A stretch of 64,000 nucleotides of DNA. Source: Zeugodacus cucurbitae. Taxonomy: Eukaryota > Arthropoda > Insecta > Diptera > Tephritidae. Where the stretch lies: assembly GCF_028554725.1 (NCBI RefSeq), contig NC_071671.1:4188501-4252500 (forward strand), written 5' to 3'. Shown in pieces: positions 38,336 through 49,450 of the stretch (positions are counted from its first letter, which is position 1; each line of letters begins with the position of its first letter). The notes beneath the pieces are model-generated. The model worked only from the letters and a program-made list of their open reading frames with translations. It did no database searches and was not told the origin of the DNA. Position numbers and translations under genes: made by a program.

Positions 38336-38575
38336 CAAAGGTCATTGACCTAACCTAAGGTTTGTTTACCTTTTGCCTGTGGTCAATGACCTTTGACAGG
38401 GGTTTGTTTACCTTTTGGGGTGAGGTCAATGACCTTTGGCAGGGGTTTGTTTACCTTTTGGGGTGAGGTCAATGACTTTTTGCCGGGGTTTGTTACCCTT
38501 TCGGGGTGAGGTCAATGAAATTTGGCAGAGGTTTGTTTACCTTTTGGGGTGAGGTCAATGACCTTTGGCAGTTTT
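38336..38575 (-). repeat. Array B: about 43-bp units, inverted relative to array A
   Basis: Units read GGTTTGTTTACCTTTTGGGG, then TGAGGTCAATGACCTTTGGC. GTTTGTTTAC with TTTTGG is the reverse complement of the matching part of array A (CCAAAATGTAAACAAAC), so this block is in opposite orientation. The TCACGTGA segment is replaced by AGGTCAATGACCT. Six copies of the latter start at 38339 (in reverse), 38380, 38423, 38466, 38509 and 38552. Confidence 0.92.
38339..38564. promoter_or_regulatory. Cluster of IR1 nuclear-receptor-type sites (EcR/USP-like)
   Basis: AGGTCA-N-TGACCT is an inverted repeat with one-base spacing, the classical best palindromic site for the ecdysone receptor EcR/USP. Exact copies are at 38339-38351, 38423-38435 and 38552-38564. 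One-mismatch copies are at 38380-38392 and 38466-38478. A half-lost copy is at 38509-38521. The spacing is about 41-43 bp. The match to the consensus is directly visible; binding and function are unproven, and the sites may simply be part of a repeat. Confidence 0.4.
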
Positions 38576-39190
38576 TTTTTTAATTTTAAAGCGTCATTTG
38601 ATGTCAAGTTCAAGAGTATTATATATATGTGCCATTCTGAGGAGGTCCGGGATATCAGGTTTGTTTATGTTTTGAAGTTCTACTTGAGGTCAGGTTCGTT
38701 TATATTTTCGGATCATTAGAGCTTGTTTGTTAGCAGTTGGAGAGGTCGGGTGATGCCAGCATTGCTTACATTTTGGAGGAATGGATGCTAGTTTTGATAT
38801 TGGGGTGTCAAGGAGAAGTTTGTTTATATTGTGGAGTCACGCCATGTCAAGTGTGTATATAGTTTTGAGTGTCACGGGATGTTAGTTTAAATTTTGAATG
38901 GTCAAGTGACATAAAGTTTGTTATTCAGGTTTGTATATGTTTTAGAAAATAACGGGATTTATTTTTGCAGGAGGTATCAAGTTTGTTTAAATAAGTAAGA
39001 ATGGTTTGGTTAAATTTTGGAGAGATATGTGAAGTCTCGTTTGTTTATATTTCGGCGGTCAGGTGAGGGTTCGGCTGAGGTCAAAGATGTTTCAGGTGAT
39101 GTTATGTCTGTTTACAGTTTGAAGAGCATGGCATTGTCAGTTGAGGTCGAGATTCTAGAGAGGCCAATGAAGGTAAAGTTAAATATTACG
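38576..39190 (-). repeat. Array C: decayed continuation of the inverted array
   Basis: GTTTGTTTATATTTTG-like blocks followed by GTCA(C)G...ATGTCA recur every 40-60 bp. Examples are AGTTTGTTTATATTGTGGAG then TCACGCCATGTCA near 38820, and TTTTGAGTGTCACGGGATGT near 38865. The orientation is the same as array B. Divergence increases towards the 3' end, where the repeat fades by about 39190. Confidence 0.75.
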
Positions 39191-39355
39191 TCAAGTCAGG
39201 GGTTAGGAGATCCTATTAAAGAATTACTACAAGACAAGAATCTTAATAAGTATGGATATTCGAGAGATATCATAATGAATTTAATAAGAAATATTTTCGT
39301 GTGCATATTGTTGTTTAATTCGGCTGCACCCGAACTTAGTACTCCACTACTTGTT

Positions 39356-42090
39356 AGTGTCTGTATTTGCTTGATGTTTGAATACTGTTTGTTGCTGCAG
39401 CTGCAGCTATCGACCACATTTGTATCAGTGACAATAAAACACACGAAACCAATAAATGTTGCCGCTGCAGTGAAATTCCCCAAAGTCATTAAAAGCGCGA
39501 AAAAGTAGCAAACGAAGTGGTTTGGGGCATGCACCGCACACTTCCCCCCTCTAACTTTAGCCATTGTCGGTTAGATGCAGGTGCAAGCGGTAGCATATCA
39601 ATTGCCATTTGATTTACACATTTACGAGCACAATCAGCCAAACGAATGCCGGCTGCCATAAAATAGATGCGATAACAACAACAACAATGTGCTTTAAGCA
39701 AAATAAACGTCAAATTTCACTTGGTGTTTGTTGGTGGTTGTTGTCAATGTGGCTTTAACTGTTTGCCGCCTAATATCATTTATTGCTATGCGCTTTGTTG
39801 TTATTTTAAATTTGTTGTTAGCTACTTATTATTGGTGTTGTAGCAACTTTTAAGTGTAAATTTGCCGCATACCGTGCTTCTTGCAACACATGAGTGGCAA
39901 TGTCGCCAGGCAGCAGCGACAGCGAATGCTCCTATGAGCGTGCAACAACAATAATAAGTTGTACAGCGGCTGCGCAACTCTTGTCTCGGCTGCCACCAAA
40001 CATCTTTCACACTTTCATGTTGCACTTGTAACGGCTGCTGTTGCACCAACACCACTTCCAGCTGATGTCATTGCTGTTTAATAGTGAGCGTTATTGTTAT
40101 GGCTGACGGCAGCGTCTGCTGTTATTTTGTCATTAAGTGTTGTAATGCGCATTGTAATTGTTTGTTGTTGTCTGTGTGGAAATGTTTTGTTGCTGCCACA
40201 GTTCATTGCCAACAACTTTGGTCAGCTCTAACTGTCGCTTCTCTAAACGCATTTCGTGTGTTGCCTGTTGCTATTGTTGTTGTTGTTATTACGATCAAGC
40301 TGTTTCGTGCGGCGGCTGCCTGTTGCTCTCTTCACTAACGACCGTTGCTGCTGCGATAAAAGTTGTCGCCGCCATTATTGCAATTGCCTATCGGCTTGTT
40401 GTTGCTTAATTTATGATTGCGACGTTTGCTGCTGTTGCTGCCGGTGCTGCTGTTACTGCTGCTGTTTGCCATCATTACAACTCGATTTTCGCTCATTTAA
40501 TTTAATTGAAAGCCACTATTGATCGGCTGCAGTTACAGATTTGATGTTACCTCATAATATAGACATTAAAAATCTACCACTTGTCGTGTCTAGCGGCGGC
40601 ATTGTTGTTGCTTTCTTTATTGCTTGCTGTTGTTAACTGTTGTTGTTGCGATTAACGCTGTTGTTTTAACTCTATGCTGCCGTTAAGCTCCCTACGGCTT
40701 CAGCAATGCGCTTCTTCTTTGCTTTTTTTTTGCGAATCTCAACCTTTCTCTCACCGTTCAATATTTATGTTTTTGTTGTTGTTTTGTTCTTTAGAAATCA
40801 CATGCCAGCAGCAATATTTTTAATGTTGCAACATTCAACGCATTTTTATGTCCCTATTTCACAGCGTAGTAGCCAAACAATCTGCGAAGCAATGTTATCT
40901 GAGATCATTTCTGCTGATATACGCCATCTTTGGTCCGTAAAAATATGGTCGAACATAAATATTTTTATTAATATTCGTTATTTACAATTAACTCGACAGC
41001 AGTGGGGTGCTGCTTGCCGCTACTTATTGCTTCTACTTTCCATAGGTATGTGCCGTAAAAAGTAGCACATGACTTCGCAGTTCTTCGTGAGAGTCATACG
41101 GTTTTTTTTGGATGCTCAGAAGACAATTGATCTCGGAGCTGCTGTGAACCAATGAATGCACTTAAAACGGAACTAAAATCGTATCCGATCTCAACGCAAG
41201 GTATCTTGCTATTAGACCCTTGGAAGCTCTAGGCCCCAATATGCCTGCAAAATAGAATTTTCTTTATATCCAAACCATTTTATGACACATATCTAGTAAT
41301 TAATATAATATTTTTTGGGGTTCGAAGTCCAGTACTGGTGAATAATAACGGTAAGTTCAGAATTTCCGATTTATATCCATTCCATTTTCGTTATCATGCC
41401 ATTTATAATTATGATACCTTCTGGAGACCTTTTTTTCGTGTGTTGAAAAGAAGATTCGAAAGATATTCCTGTTGCTGCAAAAAAATAAAGTATTTTATAT
41501 ATCCTATTGAAAGTTTCACTATTTCGTTCATGATCATAATAGCGTCTGTAATTCTCAAATGCTTTATGTTATTAATTTAATATGTAAGCATCAATTATTA
41601 TGAAGACGAATCGACTACGACTTGTTTAGGTAGTCTTAAAACTAAAAAGTCTTTAACGATTATTTTAGACTTCACAAGAGTGATCGTAATCTCGTATACC
41701 AAAATAACTCCAAAATAATTTCTGGTTTATTTATAATACAGTTAGTTAATACAAGGTGACATATGACACAAGAAAGGTGTTGTCTAGTAACTAATTATAT
41801 CTAAGATCAAGCTTACAATCATTAGCGTTGCTTTCTGTATGATCTTGTCTCGAGATCCGCCAATAACGGTTTTGCATATTGCCAATTTTCAATCACTGTC
41901 AAACAAAATTTGCCATAATTTGTTGTAAACATGTTGTGTACTGCCTGATTTTATCAAAAATCGCATTTTACCGCATTTATGGGCAATAAAATAAAAATCA
42001 ACGCTGATTGACGCCTGATCGCACAAAAATTACGGTAATAAAAATATAAAAAATGAATTTTCGAAAAATATACAAATTTAACACTGCAAA
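39356..42090. other. Non-coding DNA rich in CTG/TTG trinucleotides
   Basis: 39.4-40.7 kb holds many TTG/CTG/GCC-type trinucleotide stretches (for example 40266-40290 and 40425-40465). These make long Cys/Leu-rich open frames on one strand, which are repeat artefacts. 41.1-42.1 kb is AT-rich unique DNA. 41.86-42.06 kb is compositionally distinct (TTTATGGGCAATAAA and GACGCCTGATCGC), and could be a regulatory element upstream of the candidate promoter below. Confidence 0.5.
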
Positions 42091-42710
42091 GAGACCGCAG
42101 TTAAGGCTCGAGCGCTAATAATATTTCTGCAAAGTCGAGTGCTAGTTCAGTTGATCGCCGATTAGGATCGACGACGGCAAACAGAGTTGCAGTTTCACTT
42201 TTCATAGCGACAGTAGTACAGTTATACCGATGCTGTGGCACACAAAATGGCGACAACAACAAGCGAGCTAACTGTACCGAAATAGCACAACAACAACTGC
42301 AGTACTAAGTTGAGTAACAGTAGTTTGAGCTAGCTCAACGACCGACAACTGCAGCAATCACTAGACGACGATCAGCAGCGCAGTCACACTGTCAGCAAGC
42401 CGACCGCGCGTGTCAGTTCGTGCTACATTATGTGGCAGCAGCAGCAGCGGTAACTGCGGGCGTTGCTTTTGTTGTTTTATCTGTGGTTAATTTGTTGCCT
42501 ACGAGACGCCGTCGTGTGTTACCCACTAGCAACGAAATCTGCTTGTATGTGCGTCCATACGCCACAATATTGCCGCGCAACATGCGAGCTGCAACTTTTA
42601 CTTTTTTTCGGCGCCGCTTAATATCAAAGTGTTCGGTGTGCAAAATGAAAAGTGAAAGGACTCGCGTTGACTTTTCGTGAATAGTTTGCGGTTTTTCTGT
42701 CACCATTTGC
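42091..42710 (+). promoter_or_regulatory. Candidate TATA-less promoter and 5' exon
   Basis: The region is GC-richer than its flanks and CAA/CAG-rich, like many dipteran 5' UTRs. A good Initiator-type hexamer TCAGTT lies at 42147-42152, with no TATA box upstream and no clear DPE at +28. A short frame starts at an ATG with good fly context (CAAAATG, 42644) and runs MKSERTRVDFS to a stop. The minus strand also has a 92-codon ATG-started frame (42706 to 42428) with no recognisable domain. Either strand could be transcribed, or neither. This is a weak candidate on composition alone. Confidence 0.2.
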
Positions 42711-44870
42711 CCGCGTCCCTCTGCATTGTTGCATTACGCTACGTGCCGCCAACATAAAAAATCGGTATGCCCCAGACGGAGGCTGCCGGTAATTTCCCTT
42801 TTTTGGGCAAGTAGGCGCCGTCGTCGCCACTGTCGCACTTAACTGTCTGCCACGCTGGCTTACTACACTGCCGGGCCCTCCACTCCTCCGAACAGGCAGC
42901 GTATTTTATCGCTTGGCCGCCTGCCACAGCGCGTTGCATGTCAAATTAATTGAGCTTGTGCCCTGTTGCCGTCTGCGCCGCTTTTGTAGTTGATGTGTTG
43001 TGCAGCACTACTTGGCAGGTGTCTGTCTGTCGGCCTCTATTCATGCAACAGTGATTTCTGTGCTTTACATTAAGTTTCATTTACTCGCTTTTTTATGCAT
43101 TTATTTCCTTTCCTTGTGTCTCATTTTCGCCATATTTATCCGTTTCGCAGGCGCGGCAGTGTGATTGAAACTGAATGACGTTGACAGTAAACGCCGACTT
43201 TTCTCCCCAATCGCCATTTTCGGCCTGATCAACGCGCTTGATGGATAGCGTGGGATATCTGCCACAATGGCTGGCGTTGTTAGCGTTGTTGTTTGTGGGA
43301 AATTCACATAATTTTGGTGGGTGGGGAAAGTGAGTTCACAAAAAATTTAACGGGAAGTTTAATATAACGAAGAATGGAGGTTGTATGCTATCTTAGATCG
43401 TGCTTTTCGATCTTGATTTGAAGTTACTTATGTGTTAGATTTAGGAGAATTTCATGGAAGGTACTAAAAGAGTCCTCTGTCTACGTCGGTATTTTGCTCT
43501 CACGCTTTTTGCGAAATGATCTACTCGATCTTTGACTTTGGCGGTTTTCCTCCAGCTTCTTCCTCCTTAAGATTCAAGGAAGCGTCCTAAGGAGATGTCC
43601 CGCTCATCCGGAGGCTAGTTGATATTTCCTCATATAGTTCATTTTTCGCAGTTTTATATCATCCGGTCGACTGAGAGGGTTTCTTTATGAAAAGTTGGTC
43701 CCTTGTATACGAATTTGGGCTTTCTTTTTCGGTAGATATACAGCAATTAGCGTAGGACTATTTTATACCATTATTTTCTCAGTCTAAAGGTTTAAAGGTT
43801 TAAAAGTTTAAAGTTTATTTTCTTTCCCTATTTACCTTTACAGTTTTCACATCTTTCCTTAAAGGTGCTTCTTCGCCTCAATATCCAAACCTAAATCCTA
43901 CATTATTTTGCGTGCAAGTGGCTCCTGAGTTTTTTATTTGCATCTACCGAAAGAACGCTGATTATTCATGTATTTGGGCGTTTGATTCGGTTGTTCCACA
44001 TGTTCATAAAACGGTGTTGAATTTGCAATAGACTGCCGCGCCCTGTCGCACACTCTTCAGTGCTCTGCCAAAATGATGTGCTCAGGCAGCGTTTAAGCGA
44101 CACCTATGATAAATGATTGTGGAGCAACGCGGGGTGTTCATTAGACAAGTTGCAGTTGGCTGCACAAGAAACACTTGGCTTTTTGGCGTCACCCAGCCGG
44201 CATCTTGTGTGATCCGTGTCGCTGTTGTAATTGTTTGACACCCTGCAGCGCTGATCATTAATAATCGTCCGCCGCGCGGAGGTAGCGAAGTGATGTTTAG
44301 AATGTCGGTATTTGAAGAGCAAATTTATTCCTCCTCCCTGTTATGCATAGCGAGATTTTGTTTTCTTTTCAATGTCGATTACTCTCCTTTCTTACTTCCT
44401 ATTTATTTTGCTGTAATATTTTTGCATGCTGCTTGACTGTGACGGGTTTGGATGCGTTTTTAATTATGATGTTTTTGTCTTGAGCCACTTCCCTGTTTTC
44501 GGTCCATTTATATTAGCATAGCCATCAAGTATGTTTATTAAAGTTCAGTTAGCGGGCAAGTCGGTCATCGGGGAGTACAACTTACTTATTAGATCTCTGG
44601 GATTAAGCAATTACTTTAGTTAAAATCTTTGTTTGAAGTTTCCGAAGCACGGAAGACAGAAATTTCTTACAGAAAATGATTTGAATGGAGTATTTTAAAA
44701 GAAATAGTAGACCTTCTTATATGAAATTGAGTATAAAAAAGACATTCTGATCTTATTAGAGTCTAGCTTGTTCGAAAAGAAAGCTTTCGGAGTTCAGATG
44801 CTAGTCACTCTTCTTTCCAAAAACAGACTCTCTATTCTCATAATGAATCACTATTACCCATGGCTCTCTG
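42711..44870. other. Non-coding DNA
   Basis: No gene recognised. 42.7-43.3 kb is GC-rich with short antisense frames. A small octamer repeat (AAAGGTTT)n lies near 43787-43812. The rest is AT-rich unique DNA. Confidence 0.55.
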
Positions 44871-45105
44871 TTTTGAGAACCTGCGTATTTGTCCCAGTCT
44901 TCGGGAGGACAGTGAGCCTTGGTTCTGTATCCATGGATTCCAAAATTGAGCTGAAAGACTACAATTTGGCTGGGTTTATCTGGAGTTTTTGAGAACCTGC
45001 ATATCTGTCCGAGCCTTAGGGAGGACAGTGATCCTTGGATCTGTAACCAGGATCCCAAAATTGAACTGAAGCAGTGAATTTGGCTGGTCTTATCTAAAGT
45101 TGACT
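44871..45105. repeat. Tandem duplication, unit about 116 bp
   Basis: TTTTGAGAACCTGCGTATTT at 44871 is repeated as TTTTGAGAACCTGCATATCT at 44987. The shared blocks GGGAGGACAGTGA, CCTTGG and CCAAAATTGA follow, then CTGAA and ATTTGGCTGG. The two units are about 80% alike by eye. Confidence 0.85.
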
Positions 45106-45851
45106 TAATTAAGCTACACCTCGATCAATAAAACTCTGTTCCTCTGTTCTCTCAAAAAGGAACCTTCTCAAATCGTCTTTCGAGTTAGATTTCCTTGCAT
45201 AGTTCTCTTAATCCTCCGTATTATTGAGACTTTAAAGCTAATTTCTTAAAGACTACTTTATATTAAAAAAATACCCGCTTTTTAAGAACACATTCCAACG
45301 CAAAAACAACAACAACTCCTCAAGTGCGCTCGTTTAGCTCTCCACGTAAGCGTGGAACATGCTTCATCCGCTGATGAAGCGCATAAATCTTGAAAAGTAG
45401 TCTCCTTGGTCGTGTTGCGCTGTTTATAGCGGCGGCGATGCCGGCGACGGCAGAAGCAACTATTTTGGCGCCATCTTTTATTGTTGGCTGTGGATGCTAA
45501 AGTAATTTTTTTGCCGGCGTACAAACAACAAAATGACAAGTAGTGTGGCGCAATACAAGCATTGCAGCAGTTCCTTACGGTGTTGGCAATAAAAAGTGCA
45601 ACCATTTTTTTTATTACCTTCACGAGTGGGTGACTATACGCTTATGACATCCCGAGCAACACATATCTATTTGCCGAAGCTTTTTTTGTACTTCAGGTGG
45701 ATTTGGCTGCGTGCTTGCGACTATAAACAATGACGGAAAAGTTTAAGCACCAAACAATAACAAGAACAACAACAAACATCATAACAACTATGAACAATGA
45801 GCTCATAAAGTAGCAGCTGCCTTAGTGACTTTGCTACCGTTGCAACACAGG

Positions 45852-45922
45852 AGTGAGCGGCGCTGAGCTGGGTTGAGCTGAATTGCGCTGAGCTGAGCTG
45901 AGCGGAGTTGCGTTGAGTTGAG
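45852..45922. repeat. (TGAGC/TGAGT)n pentamer repeat
   Basis: About fourteen degenerate 5-bp units of GAGCT/GAGTT type, for example GCTGAGCTGAGCTGAGCG near 45888-45905. Confidence 0.8.
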
Positions 45923-47527
45923 ATGCGAATGTTGTCATAACTTCTTTTAATGGTCGCACAGTTGACAGCGTATAAATTTCAGTAGCGCGCCGCTCCTCTG
46001 TGTGGGGTGTGTGTTTCTGGTGTGCGGCTACCTGTGCCAACACTGCTGCATTGCAGGTGATTTGCCGTTACAACAACGTCTTGGCATTGGTGAGATGCGA
46101 CAAGTTTTAAAGACATCTCAGTTGGCAAGTGAAATGACGCTCTTCATATGCATATGCACTGAGTAAAGCGCATTTTATTGCCACCGGAATTTAACGTGGC
46201 GCTACGCCAAATGCTGTAAGCGCGCTTAAAGCGTAGGTTTGTTGAAGTAAAAATTGCTTGAAAAATATTTAAAACTATTTTATCTATAAATCGAACCGAG
46301 TCATAGGTCATCTCAGTCCATCAAACGCATCTTTAGAAAAATGCTAGAAGAGTGGACAATTTTCCAGCCATAAGCACAGTCAAATTATCATTTATGCATA
46401 TTTTTGTGGTTTAGTGCAAGCACTTCCTAAATATTAAAGTGTCAATAACTTCTCAATAGCTTTAACAAATAGTAGACAGAAGTTAACTGTGGTGCACCTG
46501 CTTCACGTAAATGTCAAACTGACTGACTAACTAACTGACTAAGTGTCACTTCAATGGAATAATACTTACAGTCTTGGGAGACCAACTTGCTGATGCTTAC
46601 ACTTAAGAAAATGTCGTCCAATGGAATTTGCTTTCGATATTTGAAGCTTGAGATACGTTTTAACGTAACTTTCCTTTAAAGGCGTTTTTCCTCCCAAAAC
46701 CACCAGATTTACTGCAGTATTTTTTTCCGGTTGATGGTTTCCTATATAGTTCGAAGTAGAATGTCAATGACCTGACCACAAGCGGTCCAACCATCAAACC
46801 ATTATTAGACTTCTTGTGCTCCTCATTCGACTCAATTATTCAGCAACTTGAGGTTTCTTCTTAGACTCATAAAAGATAATCCGTGTCATTTGGTTGAAGG
46901 TTATTCAGTCGCATACAAATGTCCATCTCTTCACTATCCGCGAAGTAAACTCTGCGGTCTCCACTTTTTGCAGCTTCTTAACCACTGTTTTGATACAGAG
47001 TTCCCCCCGTCTGAAAAGTGTTGAGTGGTTTGGTCATCGATCATCCACAGTATATATACTATATACTTTTCTTTTTCTACCTATAATAGTGGTATTCCAA
47101 GATCTGAGGTTTCTAGCATGTATTGCTTTAAGCAGCCGTGGAACGATCCCAATAATCTTAGGATCTTAGGATAGGATAGTAGATGACTTACTTGTAGCCT
47201 ATATGATCTTAATCCAGTTACCGAGGACTTTGGGACAGCTGGAAGTGAGCTCTATCTTATACTTCTATTGATCTCGAGAATAACTTCCAAGGGTTTTTGG
47301 CAAGAAAATTCTATTAGTATAGTGTCCCCAAGTATCAATTGTTCATCAGTTGTATAACCAACTTTTTACCATGTACACAAATGAACTTTTTATGAGCCAC
47401 CAGAATCATCAGAACCAGCACAATCAAGTCCGCTTATGGTCGTGAAATGATGTGACATGATTGCAGACAGATTGCAATATAAAACGACTCGACGAGCGAA
47501 GGTAAAGAAAAGGCGAAAAGAACAACG

Positions 47528-47610
47528 TATAAATAGCTTAAACTATAGCTACGCTGGAAAGCGCTGCACCTTCACCTTCAGCTTCCACTAGAGAGGCAGT
47601 CAGTATGCGG
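47528..47610 (+). promoter_or_regulatory. Candidate TATA-box promoter
   Basis: TATAAATAG at 47528-47536 matches the TATA consensus well. An Initiator-like TCAGT lies near 47599, too far (about 70 bp) for standard spacing. It is followed by ATG at 47604 opening a 21-codon frame (MRAVIEYTYEAVATTIMRLA...). Chance TATA boxes are common in AT-rich DNA, so this is weak. Confidence 0.12.
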
Positions 47611-49084
47611 GCTGTCATTGAATACACATATGAGGCTGTCGCAACAACTATTATGCGCCTAGCTTGTTGACCAAACCACCGGCCACACAAACCATTGACC
47701 ATATATTTTCTTCACTATTTCTCCAAGTTGTCAACTTGGCTGCTGTTGTGGCAAGCATAAACGTGAAGCTTGCGGGAGTACACTGTAGCAGTCAGCATCT
47801 TGGTTGGTTACAGTCAGCTGATTTTGTACATTTCGTGGCTTAACCGCTGGCGGTATCCTGCCGCAAAAGTTGCCACATAATTTTCAACGATTGCACACAC
47901 GCAGCGCATCATTTGTGCACTCACTTGTGGCAGCGGCGGTTTGTTGCAGCATGCGGTGTGTGACACATTTATCGTCAGTTCGCGCTTTAATATACGCTGA
48001 CCCTGCGTGGCGTATGTGGACAGTTATTGGTGGCAGTTTGGTTGTTTAGTTGCTCGTTTGAAAGCGTTTGAAATATTTTATTTGACATGCCACCAACAAC
48101 TGCAGTGGAAGCATGTGGGTTTCAGTAGGTGAAACAAACGCCTGTTTGTGGCAAGCGTGGCATTCATGCCACTCGCCAAACAGCTTTGTTGTCTGCTATT
48201 CGCTGCGAAATTTTGGCTAATAACCTCACTTGTTCGCTATTTGTGGCAAGCATAGGCAATATTTCTTTGCTGCTCATTCGCTTAACTGCGCCATAGCCAT
48301 CAAAATAACATTAGCGTCAAGCGTAATATTCACTTTTATTTGGCTATAAATTTAAGCGCTGCGCTTTCCCACTGCGCTTTCGTGTACCGCCACGCGCGCT
48401 CGGAGCTTCAGCCATTTATTATGCAACCATATTTGGATTAAATCATTAAGGCCTTGCAATTGCTTTCTATATCATGGTCAATGGCTTTGTTTGAGTCGCA
48501 CTCAATCAAGGCGCTTGCTGTTTCTTTGCTTCCTTGGTCTCTGCTGCAACTACTTAATTGGAATTGCTGTCACTTATTTATGTAATAGATGACTTTCTCT
48601 AAGTTCTAACATTTTTTTTTTTTTGTTTCATTACGAGTACAATATGTTGAAATCCTGTTGTTGCAACGAGTTTTCTTGCTATCAATCTCGGCTGCCTGCT
48701 TTTGCGCTTAACAATGCGACCTTGACGGCGCTTGTTGGCATGATTTACAGGTTATGATAGTTTATTATGTCCAAACTGTCGCTTATGTCACTAACCCTCT
48801 TCAAACTTCACTTACTGTTCTCAGATGAAAGCTAACTTTTATTTGATTTGTTGGCATATCACTGAGTGTTGAGTGAAATTCATTGCATTTGGCTGTGACT
48901 TGCATGCCAAATCACTCGGAAGTGTTTGCTGTGTCTTGATTTAATAATGCTTGGACTTTTATTCCCGGATAGTGTGTGACGATGATGATGAATATACCAA
49001 ATCTTCATCTAGGTATCAGTAGTGCTGGAGGGTTCGAACATGAGAAAAGTTGGGTAACGGTAATAACTTCATTTTCATCTACTA

Positions 49085-49450
49085 TATATGTGTATCGTTC
49101 TCTGTCTCTGTCTCTCTCCTTTCTATCTCTCGCCCTCTGTTTAATTTTGAATAACATTGTCTCTCCTTCTCTCTCAGCCTTTTTAATTTTATCTACTTTC
49201 TCCACCTATTTCCCTCTCTCTGACTGCCTGTCTCTCACTATCTTTCTCCCTCCATACGTCTGCCCCTTTGGTTGTCTCTCTCTGGCTGTTTTTTTGTCTC
49301 TCTATCTCTTTATGTCTCACTCTGTGGTTGTTTCCATCTCTTTCTGTCTTTATATCTGGTTCACTGCCTGTATTTCACTGGCTGTTTCCATCTTTCATCG
49401 ACTTGACTCAGTATATCTCTCTCTCTTGCTATCTCTGTTCTCCCTCTGAT
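49085..49450. repeat. Polypyrimidine (CT-rich) low-complexity tract
   Basis: A long stretch of TCTC/CTGT/TTTC-type sequence on the plus strand. It leaves a 157-codon Ser/Leu-rich frame open (48976-49449), which I attribute to the pyrimidine bias and not to a gene. Confidence 0.8.

Larger units (their letters stand above)
37592..39355 (+). mobile_element. Non-autonomous Helentron-like element HINE-2 filled with tandem arrays
   Basis: The 5' end TTTATACTAGCGCAA (37593-37607), then ATAATAGTTTTGTTCAT and GATATAG, aligns with the 5' end of HINE-1 (8201 onward). So does the following region to CTGTCCGCTG, a remnant of the GTCY tract near 37738. The 3' end is also shared: TTCGGCTGCACCCGAA (39319-39334, hairpin), then CTTAGTACTCCACTACTTGT. 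Between them lies about 1.4 kb of tandem arrays (37.80-39.19 kb) in place of the body of HINE-1. The plain reading is one element whose interior was overtaken by minisatellite expansion. The alternative is two HINE fragments flanking an unrelated satellite. No coding capacity; a 163-codon frame at 39017-39508 runs through repeat debris. Confidence 0.7.
45106..49084. other. Non-coding DNA
   Basis: No gene recognised. It contains a pentamer repeat (listed separately) and a CTGA/CTAA tetranucleotide patch near 46517-46545. A GC-richer block at 47.5-48.4 kb has TTGTGGCAAGC three times, near 47745, 48150 and 48241. Confidence 0.5.

Noticed and set aside
39017..39508. 163-codon ORF
   Set aside because: Runs from decayed array C through the 3' end of HINE-2 into unique DNA, so it is a chance frame across unrelated parts.
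40256..40522. Cys-rich ORFs in the CTG/TTG block
   Set aside because: Cysteine and leucine come from TGC/TGT/TTG repeats; three frames of the same repeat are all open.
41315..41345. tRNA B-box-like GGGGTTCGAAGTCC
   Set aside because: No A box at the right distance and no acceptor-stem pairing.
48976..49449. 157-codon Ser/Leu-rich ORF
   Set aside because: Open only because the strand is a polypyrimidine tract with few stop triplets; no domain or start context.
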